This document shows positions 36,251-45,025 of a DNA stretch of 64,000 nt, in pieces. A program made the position numbers and the translations under genes. The stretch comes from Shinella granuli (GTDB lineage Bacteria > Pseudomonadota > Alphaproteobacteria > Rhizobiales > Rhizobiaceae), in assembly GCF_004341885.1 (NCBI RefSeq), contig NZ_SLVX01000016.1, forward strand, positions 1 to 64,000. The letters run 5' to 3'. Each line of letters begins with the position of its first letter. Positions within the stretch are counted from its first letter, which is position 1. The notes below the pieces were generated by a model that made no database searches, had not been told where the DNA came from, and saw only the letters and a program-made list of their open reading frames with translations.

Positions 36251-36969
36251 CGGGACATGTCCTTGATGTCTTCCTCGACGACGGCGAGGATCTTCAGGGT
36301 TTCCGCCCGCGCCGCCTCGGGATCCCGGGCGGCGACGGCGTTGAAAAGCGTGCGGTGGAACGGGAAGGAACGGCGGGCGAAGTCCGGCCGGTTGAACGGC
36401 TTTTCCCAGAATCGCTCGAAGGCGCCGCGCATCTGCTCCAGGAGCTGCTTGAACAGCGGATTGTGCGTGGCGTCGTAGATAGCGAGGTGGAAGGCGAGGT
36501 CTTCCGGTCCGGAGGTACCCTTGGCGAGCTGAACGCGTTCCATCTCGTTCAGCTTCTCCTCGATGATGGCGACATCCTCATCCGTGCGCCGCCGCGCGGC
36601 GACCATGCCGGCTTCGCATTCGATGCCGCGGCGGACCTCCAGCGTCTGGAGCAGCACGTCGCGCAGATGCACCGCATCGAAGGAAAGTGGCATGTGCACC
36701 GTCGCTGTGGTGATCGGCTTCAGGAGATAGGTGCCGCTGCCCTTGCGGCTTTCGATGACGCCGAGCGCCTGGAAATGGCGGATCGCCTCGCGGATCGTCG
36801 AGCGGCCGACCGCCAGCGCCGCCATCAGCTCGCGCTCGGCCGGCAGCCGGTCGCCGGCCACGAGGCTGGCGCGGTCGATATAGGAGGCGAGCGCCTCCGT
36901 CACCTGCCGCGCCCGGTCGATGGGCGGCAATGGCTCGATCTGCGGCCTGTCGCTCGGTTCGCCTGGCAT
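36247..36969 (-). CDS. FadR-subfamily GntR transcriptional regulator
   Basis: About 240 residues. The winged helix lies near the N terminus (LPAERELMAALAVGRSTIREAIRHFQ, then ALGVIESRKGSGTYL, given here in two parts). An all-helical FCD ligand domain follows, with LEVRRGIECEAGMVAARR and FHLAIYDATHNPLFKQLL. The ATG at 36969 has GGGGA about seven bases upstream; an in-frame ATG at 37017 is an alternative. It is first in the importer operon and overlaps the PLP enzyme gene, so it most likely autoregulates and represses transport until ligand is present. Confidence 0.88.
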   Translation of the reverse strand: MPGEPSDRPQIEPLPPIDRARQVTEALASYIDRASLVAGDRLPAERELMAALAVGRSTIREAIRHFQALGVIESRKGSGTYLLKPITTATVHMPLSFDAVHLRDVLLQTLEVRRGIECEAGMVAARRRTDEDVAIIEEKLNEMERVQLAKGTSGPEDLAFHLAIYDATHNPLFKQLLEQMRGAFERFWEKPFNRPDFARRSFPFHRTLFNAVAARDPEAARAETLKILAVVEEDIKDMSR

Positions 36970-36990
36970 GATGCCAATTCCCCTGTTTCG

Positions 36991-37016
36991 TGTCAGCTTC
37001 TCAAATTGGTCTGACA
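36991..37016. promoter_or_regulatory. Candidate operator of the FadR-like regulator
   Basis: TGTCAG (36991-36996) and CTGACA (37011-37016) are exact inverted copies, 22-47 bases upstream of the chosen start. The site lies where an autoregulatory GntR operator would be expected. No biochemical support. Confidence 0.4.
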
Positions 37017-37089
37017 TCTTAGCATTATGCGGCAAGCTTCGGCTGTCAAGCACCAATCATCCATGAGCGGCTTCATCGCCCATGAAAAA

Positions 37090-37112
37090 CGGGCCGATCA
37101 GAGATCGGCCCG
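37090..37112 (-). terminator. Rho-independent terminator between the FadR-like operon start and the mnh operon
   Basis: CGGGCCGATC (37090-37099) and GATCGGCCCG (37103-37112) form a perfect 10-bp stem with a 3-base loop, followed on the minus strand by TTTTTC. It lies 34 bp past the mnhG stop and should end the leftward antiporter operon. Confidence 0.85.
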
Positions 37113-37145
37113 CCCGGGAATGACGATGGAATGGAAGCCTCGCGG

Positions 37146-37541
37146 CTATTCGCCCGCGGCGGGCTGGCCCTCGGCCTCCCGCGTGAGCGGCGCCTCGGCC
37201 GGCACCTCGGGATTGCCCTCCGCCCGGTCGCGATGCAGGGCCGCGCGGGCGAGCAGCATCAGCGTGACGGGCGTCGTCACCGTCACGAAGATGCCGATCA
37301 GGATCTCGTGCACGACGGGGCGGGTGGCGAGCACGGTGAAGAAGATCATCGAGGCCATGACGATGCCGCCCGTGCCCCAGCTCGTGCCGAGCGTCGGTGC
37401 GTGGATGCGCTCGTAGAAGGACGGCAGGCGGGCAAAGCCGATCGTGCCGATGAGCGTCAGGCCGGCGCCGACGACGAGGAAGAAGGAGACGGCAAGCGCC
37501 GCCCAGGCCGGCAGGTCGTCCGCATGCTCGATCACGCTCAT
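37146..37541 (-). CDS. mnhG: Monovalent cation/H+ antiporter subunit G
   Basis: A 131-residue MnhG/PhaG/MrpG protein with three helices and the family stretch [20 protein letters not shown] followed by [10 protein letters not shown]. The C-terminal tail is charged. It overlaps mnhF by 4 bases (ATGA) and is the last gene of the operon, followed by a strong terminator. Confidence 0.93.
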   Translation of the reverse strand: MSVIEHADDLPAWAALAVSFFLVVGAGLTLIGTIGFARLPSFYERIHAPTLGTSWGTGGIVMASMIFFTVLATRPVVHEILIGIFVTVTTPVTLMLLARAALHRDRAEGNPEVPAEAPLTREAEGQPAAGE

Positions 37542-37819
37542 TCGATCACCTCCCCGCGCATCAGGAACTTGGCGAGTGCGACCGTTGCCACGAAGCCGAG
37601 CATGCCGATGACCAGCGAAGCCTCAAAATAGATGACCCTGCCGGTGCGCATGCCGAAGACCATGAGCAGCAGCATGGAGTTCACATAGAGCGTGTCGAGC
37701 GCCAGCACGCGGTCCTGCGCGCGCGGGCCGCGGAACATGCGCAGCGCCGCAAGCGCCATGGCGATGGCAAGGAATACCTGCGCGATGGTGACGGACCAGG
37801 CGAGGATCGTGTGGCTCAT
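37538..37819 (-). CDS. mnhF: Monovalent cation/H+ antiporter subunit F
   Basis: A 93-residue MnhF/PhaF protein with three helices and the family segment [19 protein letters not shown]. The ATG at 37819 gives MSHTILAWS and overlaps the mnhE stop by 4 bases. It is an accessory subunit of the multi-protein antiporter. Confidence 0.93.
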   Translation of the reverse strand: MSHTILAWSVTIAQVFLAIAMALAALRMFRGPRAQDRVLALDTLYVNSMLLLMVFGMRTGRVIYFEASLVIGMLGFVATVALAKFLMRGEVIE

Positions 37820-38292
37820 TTGAAGATCTCCATCAGCAGCGCCTCGTAGCGGGTCTTGATCAGCACCTGCCACTCCGCCTCGTCGACGAGGTCGAGGACG
37901 TGGATCAGCACCGTCTTGCTGAGCGAATTGTATTCCAGCCAGGCCGTGCCCGGCGTGCTGGTGATGACGACGGCGAGCACGGCGAGTGCCGTCGGGTTTT
38001 CAAGATCGAGCGGAACGGTGATGAAGCCGGACTTGTGCTTGCGCCGGCCGCCGGTGATGAGGATCGAGGCGACGGCGAGGTTCGAGCGCAGGATATCGTA
38101 GAGCACGATGCCGATGAGTTTCGGCAGCAGATACCATTTCGGCAGGTGCGGCTTTACGGGTCGCAGGGCCGCCATGCCCCAGGAGGCGAAGACCGACACG
38201 ATGCAGCCGAGGATGAGGTGGCCGAGCGTGAAGCCGTTGAGGGCGAGCCACATGATGACGAGCGAGGCGCTGAGCAGCGGATAGGGAAGCAT
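37816..38292 (-). CDS. mnhE: Monovalent cation/H+ antiporter subunit E
   Basis: A 158-residue MnhE/PhaE protein with N-terminal helices ([20 protein letters not shown]) and the cytoplasmic domain with [20 protein letters not shown] and VIHVLD-type strand ([10 protein letters not shown]). The ATG at 38292 is one base past the mnhD stop and gives the family start; upstream in-frame codons overlap mnhD. Confidence 0.92.
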   Translation of the reverse strand: MLPYPLLSASLVIMWLALNGFTLGHLILGCIVSVFASWGMAALRPVKPHLPKWYLLPKLIGIVLYDILRSNLAVASILITGGRRKHKSGFITVPLDLENPTALAVLAVVITSTPGTAWLEYNSLSKTVLIHVLDLVDEAEWQVLIKTRYEALLMEIFK

Positions 38293-38293
38293 G

Positions 38294-39931
38294 TCAGAGC
38301 CCTCCCCCGCCATCCGGCCCGCTCGGTTCGGCGACACCGGCTCGGCGCGCATTGATCACGGCATCGATATAGGCGGCCGGCTGCTGCAGATTGCGGATGG
38401 TCTCCTCCATGTACCCCATCGCCGGGCCGGCCTTGATGGTGAGCGCCAGCGTCAGCGCGATCAAGAGCATGACCGGGGCCATCTCCATGACGAGGACCCG
38501 CGGCACGGTGCCCTCCATCGAGGCCCAGAAGGTGCGGATGCCGGCGCGGGTCATCGAGATCAGCGCCGCCAGCCCCGACAGGATGAGCAGGGCGACGATC
38601 CACCACGCCGACGCGGCGATCGGCGCCTCGCTGTTCGCGCCCGTTCCGATCATGCCCGACAGCATGGCGAATTTCGCGACGAAGCCGGAAAGCGGCGGCA
38701 GGCCGGAGAGCAGGATGCCGCAGGCGGCAAAGCAGATGCCGAGCACGGCGATCGTGCCGGGCATGGTGACGCCGACCTCGACCTCCTCGTCCTCCTCGTC
38801 CGCATCGCCGTAGGCTTCCATGGTCACGGCGAGGACCGATGCACCCGCATCCTGCCCGCGCTCGACGAGCTCGATCAGCAGGAAGAAGGCGGCGATCGTC
38901 AGCGTGGAACTAACCATGTAGAAGAGCGCGCCCGATGTCACCGTGCCGTTGTTGAGGCCGAGGACCGCGAGCAGCGTGCCGGAGGAAACGAGCACGGAAT
39001 AGCTCGCCAGCCGCCCAAGCGCCTGCGAGGCGAGAACCCCGATCGTGCCGAAGGCGATGGTCGCCATGCCGCCGTAGAGCAGCACGTTGAGGCCGAGCCC
39101 GGCCGAATCCCCCTGCCCGAAGACGAGCAGCGAGAGGCGCAGGATGACATAGATGCCGACCTTGCTCATGATGGCGAAGATGCCGGCGACCGGCGCCGTC
39201 GCGGCGCTGTAGGCGCCCGGCAGCCAGAAGTTCAACGGCCACATGCCGGCCTTGATGAGGAAGACGATGCCGAGGATGCCGGCGCCGGCTTCCAGCAGCA
39301 TGCGCCGCTCGCCCTCGATCTCGCCGATGCGCACGGCAAGGTCCGCCATGTTGAGCGTGCCGGCCGAGCCGTAGATGGCGCTGACGCCGATCAGGAAGCA
39401 GAGCGCGGCAGCGAGGTTGACGGCGATATAGTGCATGCCGGCCTTGACGCGCATCGAGCCGGAACCGTGCATCAGGAGGCCGTAGGACGCAGCCAGCATC
39501 ACCTCGAAGAAGACGAAGAGGTTGAAGAGGTCGCCCGTGAGGAACGCGCCGTTGAGGCCCATCAGCAGGAACTGGAACAGCGAATGGAAATGCGCGCCGG
39601 CGGTGTGCCAGCGGGCAAGCGCGAAGACGAGCGTCGGGATGGCGAGGATCGAGGCGAGGACGAGCATCAGCGCCGAGAGCCGGTCGACGACCAGCACGAT
39701 GCCGAAGGGCGCCGGCCAGTTGCCGAGCAGGTAGACGCCCTCGAAACCGTCCGAGCCGTTGTTCGCAAGACGGAACAGGCTGATGGCGACCGCCGCGAGC
39801 GCCAGGCACGACACGACGCTGATCATTGCCTTGAGGACGCGCTCGCGCTCGTCGAAGAACAGCAGGAGCGCGCCCGCGACGAGCGGGATGACGATGGGCG
39901 CGATGATGAGGTGTTGCTGCCAGCCGCTCAT
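38294..39931 (-). CDS. mnhD: Monovalent cation/H+ antiporter subunit D
   Basis: A 545-residue membrane protein related to complex I NuoM/NuoN. Typical parts are FQFLLMGLNGAFLTGDLFNL, VFFEVMLAASYGLL, IKAGMWPLNFWLPGAYSAA and APVAGIFAIMSKVGIYVI. It is one of the two proton-channel-like subunits. It is slightly longer than usual because of an acidic loop (DADEEDEEVEV) near residue 390. It overlaps mnhC by 4 bases. Confidence 0.94.
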   Translation of the reverse strand: MSGWQQHLIIAPIVIPLVAGALLLFFDERERVLKAMISVVSCLALAAVAISLFRLANNGSDGFEGVYLLGNWPAPFGIVLVVDRLSALMLVLASILAIPTLVFALARWHTAGAHFHSLFQFLLMGLNGAFLTGDLFNLFVFFEVMLAASYGLLMHGSGSMRVKAGMHYIAVNLAAALCFLIGVSAIYGSAGTLNMADLAVRIGEIEGERRMLLEAGAGILGIVFLIKAGMWPLNFWLPGAYSAATAPVAGIFAIMSKVGIYVILRLSLLVFGQGDSAGLGLNVLLYGGMATIAFGTIGVLASQALGRLASYSVLVSSGTLLAVLGLNNGTVTSGALFYMVSSTLTIAAFFLLIELVERGQDAGASVLAVTMEAYGDADEEDEEVEVGVTMPGTIAVLGICFAACGILLSGLPPLSGFVAKFAMLSGMIGTGANSEAPIAASAWWIVALLILSGLAALISMTRAGIRTFWASMEGTVPRVLVMEMAPVMLLIALTLALTIKAGPAMGYMEETIRNLQQPAAYIDAVINARRAGVAEPSGPDGGGGL

Positions 39932-40266
39932 TTCGGCTGCTCCCTGCCGTCGACATGGTCGGTGCCGGTGAGGCCGCGGGCCGCCAGCAGCACCACGAGG
40001 AAGAGCGCCGTCGTGGCAAAGCCGATGACGATGGCGGTGAGCACCAGCGCATGCGGCACCGGATCGGTCATCGTCGAGATGTCGACGCCCTCCTCCAGCA
40101 GCGGCGCGGCATTGGACTTCACGCCGCCGACCGCAAAGATGAAGAGGTTCACCGCATAGGAGAGCAGCGAGAGGCCGATGATGACCTGATAGGTGCGCGG
40201 GCGCAGGATGAGCCAGACGCCCGAGCCTGTCATGATGCCGATACCGAGCGAAAGAACGAGTTCCAT
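39928..40266 (-). CDS. mnhC: Monovalent cation/H+ antiporter subunit C
   Basis: A 112-residue NuoK-like subunit with three helices: LGIGIMTGSGVWLILRPRTY, LLSYAVNLFIFAVGG and DPVPHALVLTAIVIGFATTA. The ATG at 40266 overlaps the mnhAB stop by one base (TGATG), so translation is coupled. Confidence 0.94.
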   Translation of the reverse strand: MELVLSLGIGIMTGSGVWLILRPRTYQVIIGLSLLSYAVNLFIFAVGGVKSNAAPLLEEGVDISTMTDPVPHALVLTAIVIGFATTALFLVVLLAARGLTGTDHVDGREQPK

Positions 40267-43184
40267 CAGGCCTCCTCCGCCTTGGGGGCTTCGAGATTGC
40301 GAACCCGATGCATGCGTATGGACTGGTGCGCGAGCGCGATGAGGATCAGCACCGTCGCGCCGACGACGAGCGAGAAGACCCCGAGGTCGAAGAACAGCGC
40401 GCTCGCCGCGGGTACCTTGCCGATGAAGGGTATCTCGACATATTGCGAATGGCTGGTCAGGAACGGATAGCCGAACGCCCACGCGCCCATGCCGGTGATC
40501 GCGGCCAGCAGCAGGCCGACACCCATCCAGCGCAGCGGCAGGATGCGCAGCCGGTCCTCCGCCCAGCGCACGCCGCCGCCCAGATATTGCAGCAGGAAGG
40601 CGATCGCCATGGTGACCCCGCCGGCAAAGCCGCCGCCCGGCAGGTCATGGCCGCGCAGGAAGAGATAGATCGCAAACGTGATGATGACCGGGAACATCCA
40701 CTGCATGATGACCGAGGGCACCAGCAGATAATCGCGCACCGTATCGCCCGCCGAGCGCTCGGGGCGTTCGGCGTCATAGGCGGCCTGGATGCGCTGCTGC
40801 TCCGGTTTCTCGATGCTGTCCGGCGCGGGGCGGAAACGGCGCAGGAGGGCGAAGACCGTCAGCGCGACGATGGCCAGGACCGCGATCTCGCCCATCGTGT
40901 CGAAGCCGCGGAAATCAACGAGGATGACGTTGACGACGTTGCGCCCGCCCCCTTCGGCATAGGCCTTTTCGAGGAAGTAGCTGGCAATGGCGTCCGGCAC
41001 CGGCTGGTTCATGATCGCGTAGGAGAAGACGAACATGCCGAGGCCGCAGGAGACCGCAAGCAGGAAGTCGCGGAAGCGGCGGCTGCGGGCCGACAGGGTG
41101 ACGGAGTTGTCGATCTTCTCCGAGCGCTTGGGCAGCCAGCGCAGGCCGAGCAGCAGGAGGACCGTCGTGACGATTTCCACGACGAGCTGCGTGATGGCAA
41201 GATCCGGCGCGGAGAGCCAGACGAAGGTGATGCAGGTCGTGATGCCCGCGCCACCGAGCAGGACGAGCGCGGCAAGGCGATGGTATTTCGCCTGGTAGGC
41301 AGCGCCCAGCGCGCAGAAGGCGCCGACGCACCAGATGGCGGCGAAGATGGGATCGATGTCCCCGAAGACCAGCGGCTTCGGCGCAAAGCCCGCCATGTAG
41401 AGCGGCACGACGCCCGCCAGCAATCCGGCGGCCGCGACGAGGCGCAACTGCGGCTGGAGATTGCGGGTGCTGAGACGGCTTTCAAGCCAGCGTGCCCATT
41501 TCCACGAGACCGTGACGAGCACACGCTCGAAGATGCGCTGGCCGCCGAGATGGCGGAAGAGCGGCGGGCCGTCGTCGCACCTGGCAAGATAGTCCTTCAG
41601 CACTGCGTAGAGTGCGGCGCCGCCGATGAGCGCGATCATGCTCATGATAAGCGGGGTATTGATGCCGTGCCAGAAGGCGAGGCTGTATTCCGGTGTGCGC
41701 GTACCAAGCACCGAGACGACGGCCGAATGCAGGAACGGGCCGATCGAGAGCGACGGGATGATGCCGACGACGAGGCAGGCGAGCACCAGGAACTCGATGG
41801 GAAAGCGCATCCAGCGCGGCGGCTCGTGCGGCTTGGGCTTCGGCAGGTCGGTCGGCTCGGGGCCGAAGAAGACCATGTGGATGAAGCGGAGCGAATAGGC
41901 GACCGAGAAGGCGCCGGCAAGCGTGGCGACATAGGGCAGCATGCGGTCGAGCACGGAATCGGCATGCGTCTCCACCGCCTCGGCGAAGAACATTTCCTTG
42001 GAGATGAAGCCGTTGAGCAGCGGCACGCCGGCCATGGCCGCGCTCGCCACCATGGCGAGCGTGCCGGTTATCGGCAGGTATTTGAAGAGCCCGCTCAATC
42101 GTCGCATGTCGCGCGTGCCGGTCTCGTGGTCGATGATGCCGGCGGCCATGAAGAGCGAGGCCTTGAAGGTGGCATGGTTCATCATGTGAAAGATCGCCGC
42201 CACGGCGGCGACCGGGCTGCCGAGGCTGAGCAACGTGGTGATGAGACCGAGATGGCTGATGGTCGAATAGGCGAGCAGCCCCTTCAGGTCCTGCTGGAAC
42301 ATCGCGAAATAGGCGCCGAGGATCAGCGTGCACACACCGGCAATGCCGACCAGCATGAACCATTCATAGGTGCCCGACAGCGCGGGCCAGAGCCGCACGA
42401 GCAGGAAGACGCCCGCCTTCACCATGGTCGCCGAATGCAGATAGGCCGAGACCGGCGTCGGCGCGGCCATGGCATTGGGCAGCCAGAAGTGGAACGGCAC
42501 CTGCGCGCTCTTCGTCAGCGCACCGATGAGGATCAGCACGAGCGCCGTCAGGTAGAGCGGATGCGCCTTGATCTGATCGCCGGACGAAAGCACCACGTCG
42601 AGATCGTAGCTGCCGACGATATGGCCGAGCACGAGCAGGCCGGCGAGCAGGCAGAAGCCGCCGATGCCGGTGATCGTCAGCGCCATGCGCGCGCCGTCGC
42701 GGGCAGCGGCATTGTGATGCCAGTAGCTGATCAGGAGGAAGGAGAAGATGCTGGTCAGCTCCCAGAACACCGACAGCAGGATGATGTTGCCCGACAGCAC
42801 GATGCCGAGCATCGAGCCCATGAAGGCGAGCAGGAAGGAGAAGAAACGCGGAACCGGATCCTCCTCCGACATGTAGTAGCGTGCATAGAGCACGATGAGG
42901 CAGCCGATGCCGGTGATGAGCATCGCAAAGAGCCAGGCAAAGCCATCCATGCGCAGCGTGACGTTGAGCCCGAGCTGCGGCAGCCATTCGAGGTCAATCC
43001 GGACCTTGCCGCCGTCGCGCACCGCGGGATAGAGCGCGGCGGTCAGCACCAGGCTCACAAAGGCCACGGCGCCGGACATGCGCGCGGCAAGCACCCTCGA
43101 ATCGGTCCGCAGCAGAATGGTCGCGGCAAGGCTTCCCGCGAAGGGAAGGCAGACCAGCAGGACCAGAATCATTTCACCTGTCAT
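40266..43184 (-). CDS. mnhA: Monovalent cation/H+ antiporter subunit A fused to subunit B
   Basis: A 972-residue protein. Residues 1 to about 790 are the NuoL-like MnhA part, with FWELTSIFSFLLISYWHHNA, ALTKSAQVPFHFWLPNAMAA, PTPVSAYLHSATMVKAGVFL and STISHLGLITTLLSLG, followed by the subunit-A extension (VVEIVTTVLLLLGLRWLP). Residues about 820-972 are the MnhB domain, with MFPVIITFAIYLFLRGHDLP and GGGFAGGVTMAIAFLLQYLG. The A-B fusion is normal for rhizobial Pha systems. The complex exchanges Na+ or K+ for protons and helps pH and salt tolerance. Confidence 0.95.
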   Translation of the reverse strand: MTGEMILVLLVCLPFAGSLAATILLRTDSRVLAARMSGAVAFVSLVLTAALYPAVRDGGKVRIDLEWLPQLGLNVTLRMDGFAWLFAMLITGIGCLIVLYARYYMSEEDPVPRFFSFLLAFMGSMLGIVLSGNIILLSVFWELTSIFSFLLISYWHHNAAARDGARMALTITGIGGFCLLAGLLVLGHIVGSYDLDVVLSSGDQIKAHPLYLTALVLILIGALTKSAQVPFHFWLPNAMAAPTPVSAYLHSATMVKAGVFLLVRLWPALSGTYEWFMLVGIAGVCTLILGAYFAMFQQDLKGLLAYSTISHLGLITTLLSLGSPVAAVAAIFHMMNHATFKASLFMAAGIIDHETGTRDMRRLSGLFKYLPITGTLAMVASAAMAGVPLLNGFISKEMFFAEAVETHADSVLDRMLPYVATLAGAFSVAYSLRFIHMVFFGPEPTDLPKPKPHEPPRWMRFPIEFLVLACLVVGIIPSLSIGPFLHSAVVSVLGTRTPEYSLAFWHGINTPLIMSMIALIGGAALYAVLKDYLARCDDGPPLFRHLGGQRIFERVLVTVSWKWARWLESRLSTRNLQPQLRLVAAAGLLAGVVPLYMAGFAPKPLVFGDIDPIFAAIWCVGAFCALGAAYQAKYHRLAALVLLGGAGITTCITFVWLSAPDLAITQLVVEIVTTVLLLLGLRWLPKRSEKIDNSVTLSARSRRFRDFLLAVSCGLGMFVFSYAIMNQPVPDAIASYFLEKAYAEGGGRNVVNVILVDFRGFDTMGEIAVLAIVALTVFALLRRFRPAPDSIEKPEQQRIQAAYDAERPERSAGDTVRDYLLVPSVIMQWMFPVIITFAIYLFLRGHDLPGGGFAGGVTMAIAFLLQYLGGGVRWAEDRLRILPLRWMGVGLLLAAITGMGAWAFGYPFLTSHSQYVEIPFIGKVPAASALFFDLGVFSLVVGATVLILIALAHQSIRMHRVRNLEAPKAEEA

Positions 43185-43285
43185 CGTTTGATCGGTCGCT
43201 TTCGAACGTCAGAGCTTCTCACGCGCCGGCATGCCGGCAAAATCGGGAGACCGCACGCGACCGACGGGACGATCGGCGGCGGTCG

Positions 43286-43666
43286 TCAGGTGAAATTCAA
43301 CGGAGGGGCACGCGCCCCGCGCATGTCCACATGCCCCGCGCCGGAGACCGAAGGCACGATGATGGCCATGGCGGTCACCATGCCCTCGAGGCCAAAAGCT
43401 TCCCGCGCCGGCAGGCAGGCAAGATCGCCTGTGCTGTCGAGCGGCGTCACTTTCCCGGCGACAATGCGCTTGCGGCATTCGGCATCGGGAAGCGCCGAGG
43501 GATGGCCCGCGGTCTTGTGGGTGCCGTAGCGAAGCATCTTCGAACCGGCACCGGCGGCAGACGGCGCCGAGAGCGTCAATATCAGCAGCAAAAGACAGGC
43601 AAGCGCAGCACAGAAGAGGCAAAAAGCCCGACGAACAGGTCGATGCTGTTGCCCTGCCGCTACCAA
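43286..43666 (-). CDS. Hypothetical exported protein
   Basis: A frame of 126 codons with a strong hydrophobic export segment (AFCLFCAALACLLLLILTLS) ending in an AAGAG-type cleavage region near residue 40. An 85-residue polar domain follows, containing cysteines in DAECRKRIV and DLACLPAREA. Third-position base use is coding-like. The start would be TTG at 43666, with AAAGG about eight bases upstream; no ATG lies before the hydrophobic stretch. I do not recognise it. It is 101 bp upstream of the antiporter operon on the same strand. Confidence 0.42.
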   Translation of the reverse strand: MVAAGQQHRPVRRAFCLFCAALACLLLLILTLSAPSAAGAGSKMLRYGTHKTAGHPSALPDAECRKRIVAGKVTPLDSTGDLACLPAREAFGLEGMVTAMAIIVPSVSGAGHVDMRGARAPPLNFT

Positions 43667-44069
43667 ACGCCCTGCCTTTCGATTCCATCGCCCGCGTTGA
43701 ATATTCTCTCATGCGGACAATACGTTGGCGGGATTGGCGCTGTCCACCCGCAAGCATGAAACTTTTCCAAAATTACGCCGGTTTACCGCAGCCGGCAGCA
43801 TGTTTTTCCCTTTCCGGCCGGCAAACGGTCATTCTGCCGCATCCATGTCTGCTTGATGCCCCGTCGCTTTGGGCGCATTCTAACCCGGCGAATCGCATGA
43901 AGCAGACCTGCTCCCGTGGGGCGATGCCCGGAGCGCATGGTGCCTGGTATCTGGACGTGCCGGTTAATGTCGTCCCGGCCATCCAGCGAGTTCCGTGTCC
44001 CGATCCTGCCTGCCCTTTTCTGCGGCAGCGGCGGCACGACGTCAGTTCAATCTGGAACGGGGATTAGCG
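43667..44069. other. 400-bp intergenic stretch
   Basis: It separates the leftward hypothetical exported protein gene from the rightward DUF2934 gene and should hold their divergent promoters. I see no RNA gene, repeat or named binding site in it. Confidence 0.45.
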
Positions 44070-44384
44070 ATGACGGATGCGCGAAGGGAATGGATCAGCA
44101 AGCGGGCCTATACGCTCTGGGAAGAGGCGGGACGGCCGCACGGCCATGACGCCGAGCACTGGGAACAGGCAGTGCAGGAGCGCGACGAATTCGAGCGCGT
44201 GGCACTTGCCCCGGAGGCGAGGCCGTCCGGCGCCAGGACGCCGCTGATCGAGATATCCAGGAAGGCGCAGGCGAAGAAGTCCGACCCGGCCAAGCCGCGC
44301 AAGAAGGCCGAAGCCGCGACGGAAAAGCCGATCGTCGCGAAGGCAAAATCCGTCAAGGCGACGACGAACGGCAAGGAAGCCTGA
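44070..44384 (+). CDS. DUF2934 protein with histone-H1-like basic tail
   Basis: A 104-residue protein. Residues 1-40 are the DUF2934 motif (ISKRAYTLWEEAGRPHGHDA, then EHWEQAVQE). The last 50 residues are rich in Lys and Ala (KAQAKKSDPAKPRKKAEAAT), like small nucleoid-binding tails. Function unknown; DUF2934 proteins are common in rhizobia and often stress-induced. The ATG at 44070 is chosen because the domain begins right after it. Confidence 0.8.
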   Translation: MTDARREWISKRAYTLWEEAGRPHGHDAEHWEQAVQERDEFERVALAPEARPSGARTPLIEISRKAQAKKSDPAKPRKKAEAATEKPIVAKAKSVKATTNGKEA

Positions 44385-44652
44385 TCGCTGCGACACGGCA
44401 GAAACGGCCTGCCGTAGCGGGTGTGCTATTCCGCCCGCCATGAGGCGGCCGCCTCAGGCAATCGGCCATAGAATGAAGGCGCCCGACACCAGGCCTCTTC
44501 CTCCCCCGGGAAGAAGAGGCAAGAGCGAAGCCTTGCCTTCTCAGCCGGTCTTTACCAATTATTCCCGCCCTCCTGCGGCATCAATGCCCTTGGAGACGGC
44601 GATGCGACGCTCTATGTGAACGGTCGAACGCGGGCTGAAGCGAGGATACCCG

Positions 44653-45018
44653 GTGCGATCGATCTATATGGCGGCAGGCGTGCTGATGACGGCGATCGGC
44701 ATTGTCGGCGTCTTCCTGCCGCTCCTGCCGACGACGCCGTTCCTGCTCGTCGCGGCTTGGTGCTTTTCCCGCTCCTCGCCGCGCCTCGAACACTGGCTGC
44801 TGAACCACCGCACCCTCGGCCCGCCGCTGGCGAACTGGCGGCGCGAGGGCGCGATCTCGGCGCGCGCGAAGACGATCGCCATCTGTCTCATCGTCGCGAG
44901 CTACGGTTTCTTCTATTACCGCACGGCGCCGTCGCCTCTTCTTGCGGTCGTGGTCGGTCTCGTCCTGTCGGCAAGCGCCCTTTTCATCCTGACCCGCCCC
45001 CTGCCGAAGAGGACGTGA
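44653..45018 (+). CDS. YbaN-family (DUF454) inner membrane protein
   Basis: A 121-residue protein of the YbaN/DUF454 family. The family signature is IGIVGVFLPLLPTTPFLLVA followed by AAWCFSRSSPRLEHWLLNH. A second pair of helices follows (KTIAICLIVASYGFFYY and LLAVVVGLVLSASALFIL). The start is GTG at 44653. Function unknown. It ends 7 bp before the photolyase gene, so they are probably co-transcribed. Confidence 0.88.
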   Translation: MRSIYMAAGVLMTAIGIVGVFLPLLPTTPFLLVAAWCFSRSSPRLEHWLLNHRTLGPPLANWRREGAISARAKTIAICLIVASYGFFYYRTAPSPLLAVVVGLVLSASALFILTRPLPKRT

Positions 45019-45025
45019 CGGCCCG

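Noticed and set aside
38291-40159. Long plus-strand frame opposite mnhC and mnhD
   Set aside because: Same GC-driven antisense effect; the overlap-coupled minus-strand genes explain the region.
40308-43529. Open frame of more than 1000 codons opposite mnhAB
   Set aside because: Antisense shadow; the translation is charged, repetitive and lacks any domain, whereas the opposite strand encodes a clear antiporter subunit.
44493-44520. GCCTCTTC / GAAGAGGC hairpin after the DUF2934 gene
   Set aside because: The stem is short and imperfect with no T-run and lies more than 100 bp past the stop, so I do not call a terminator.
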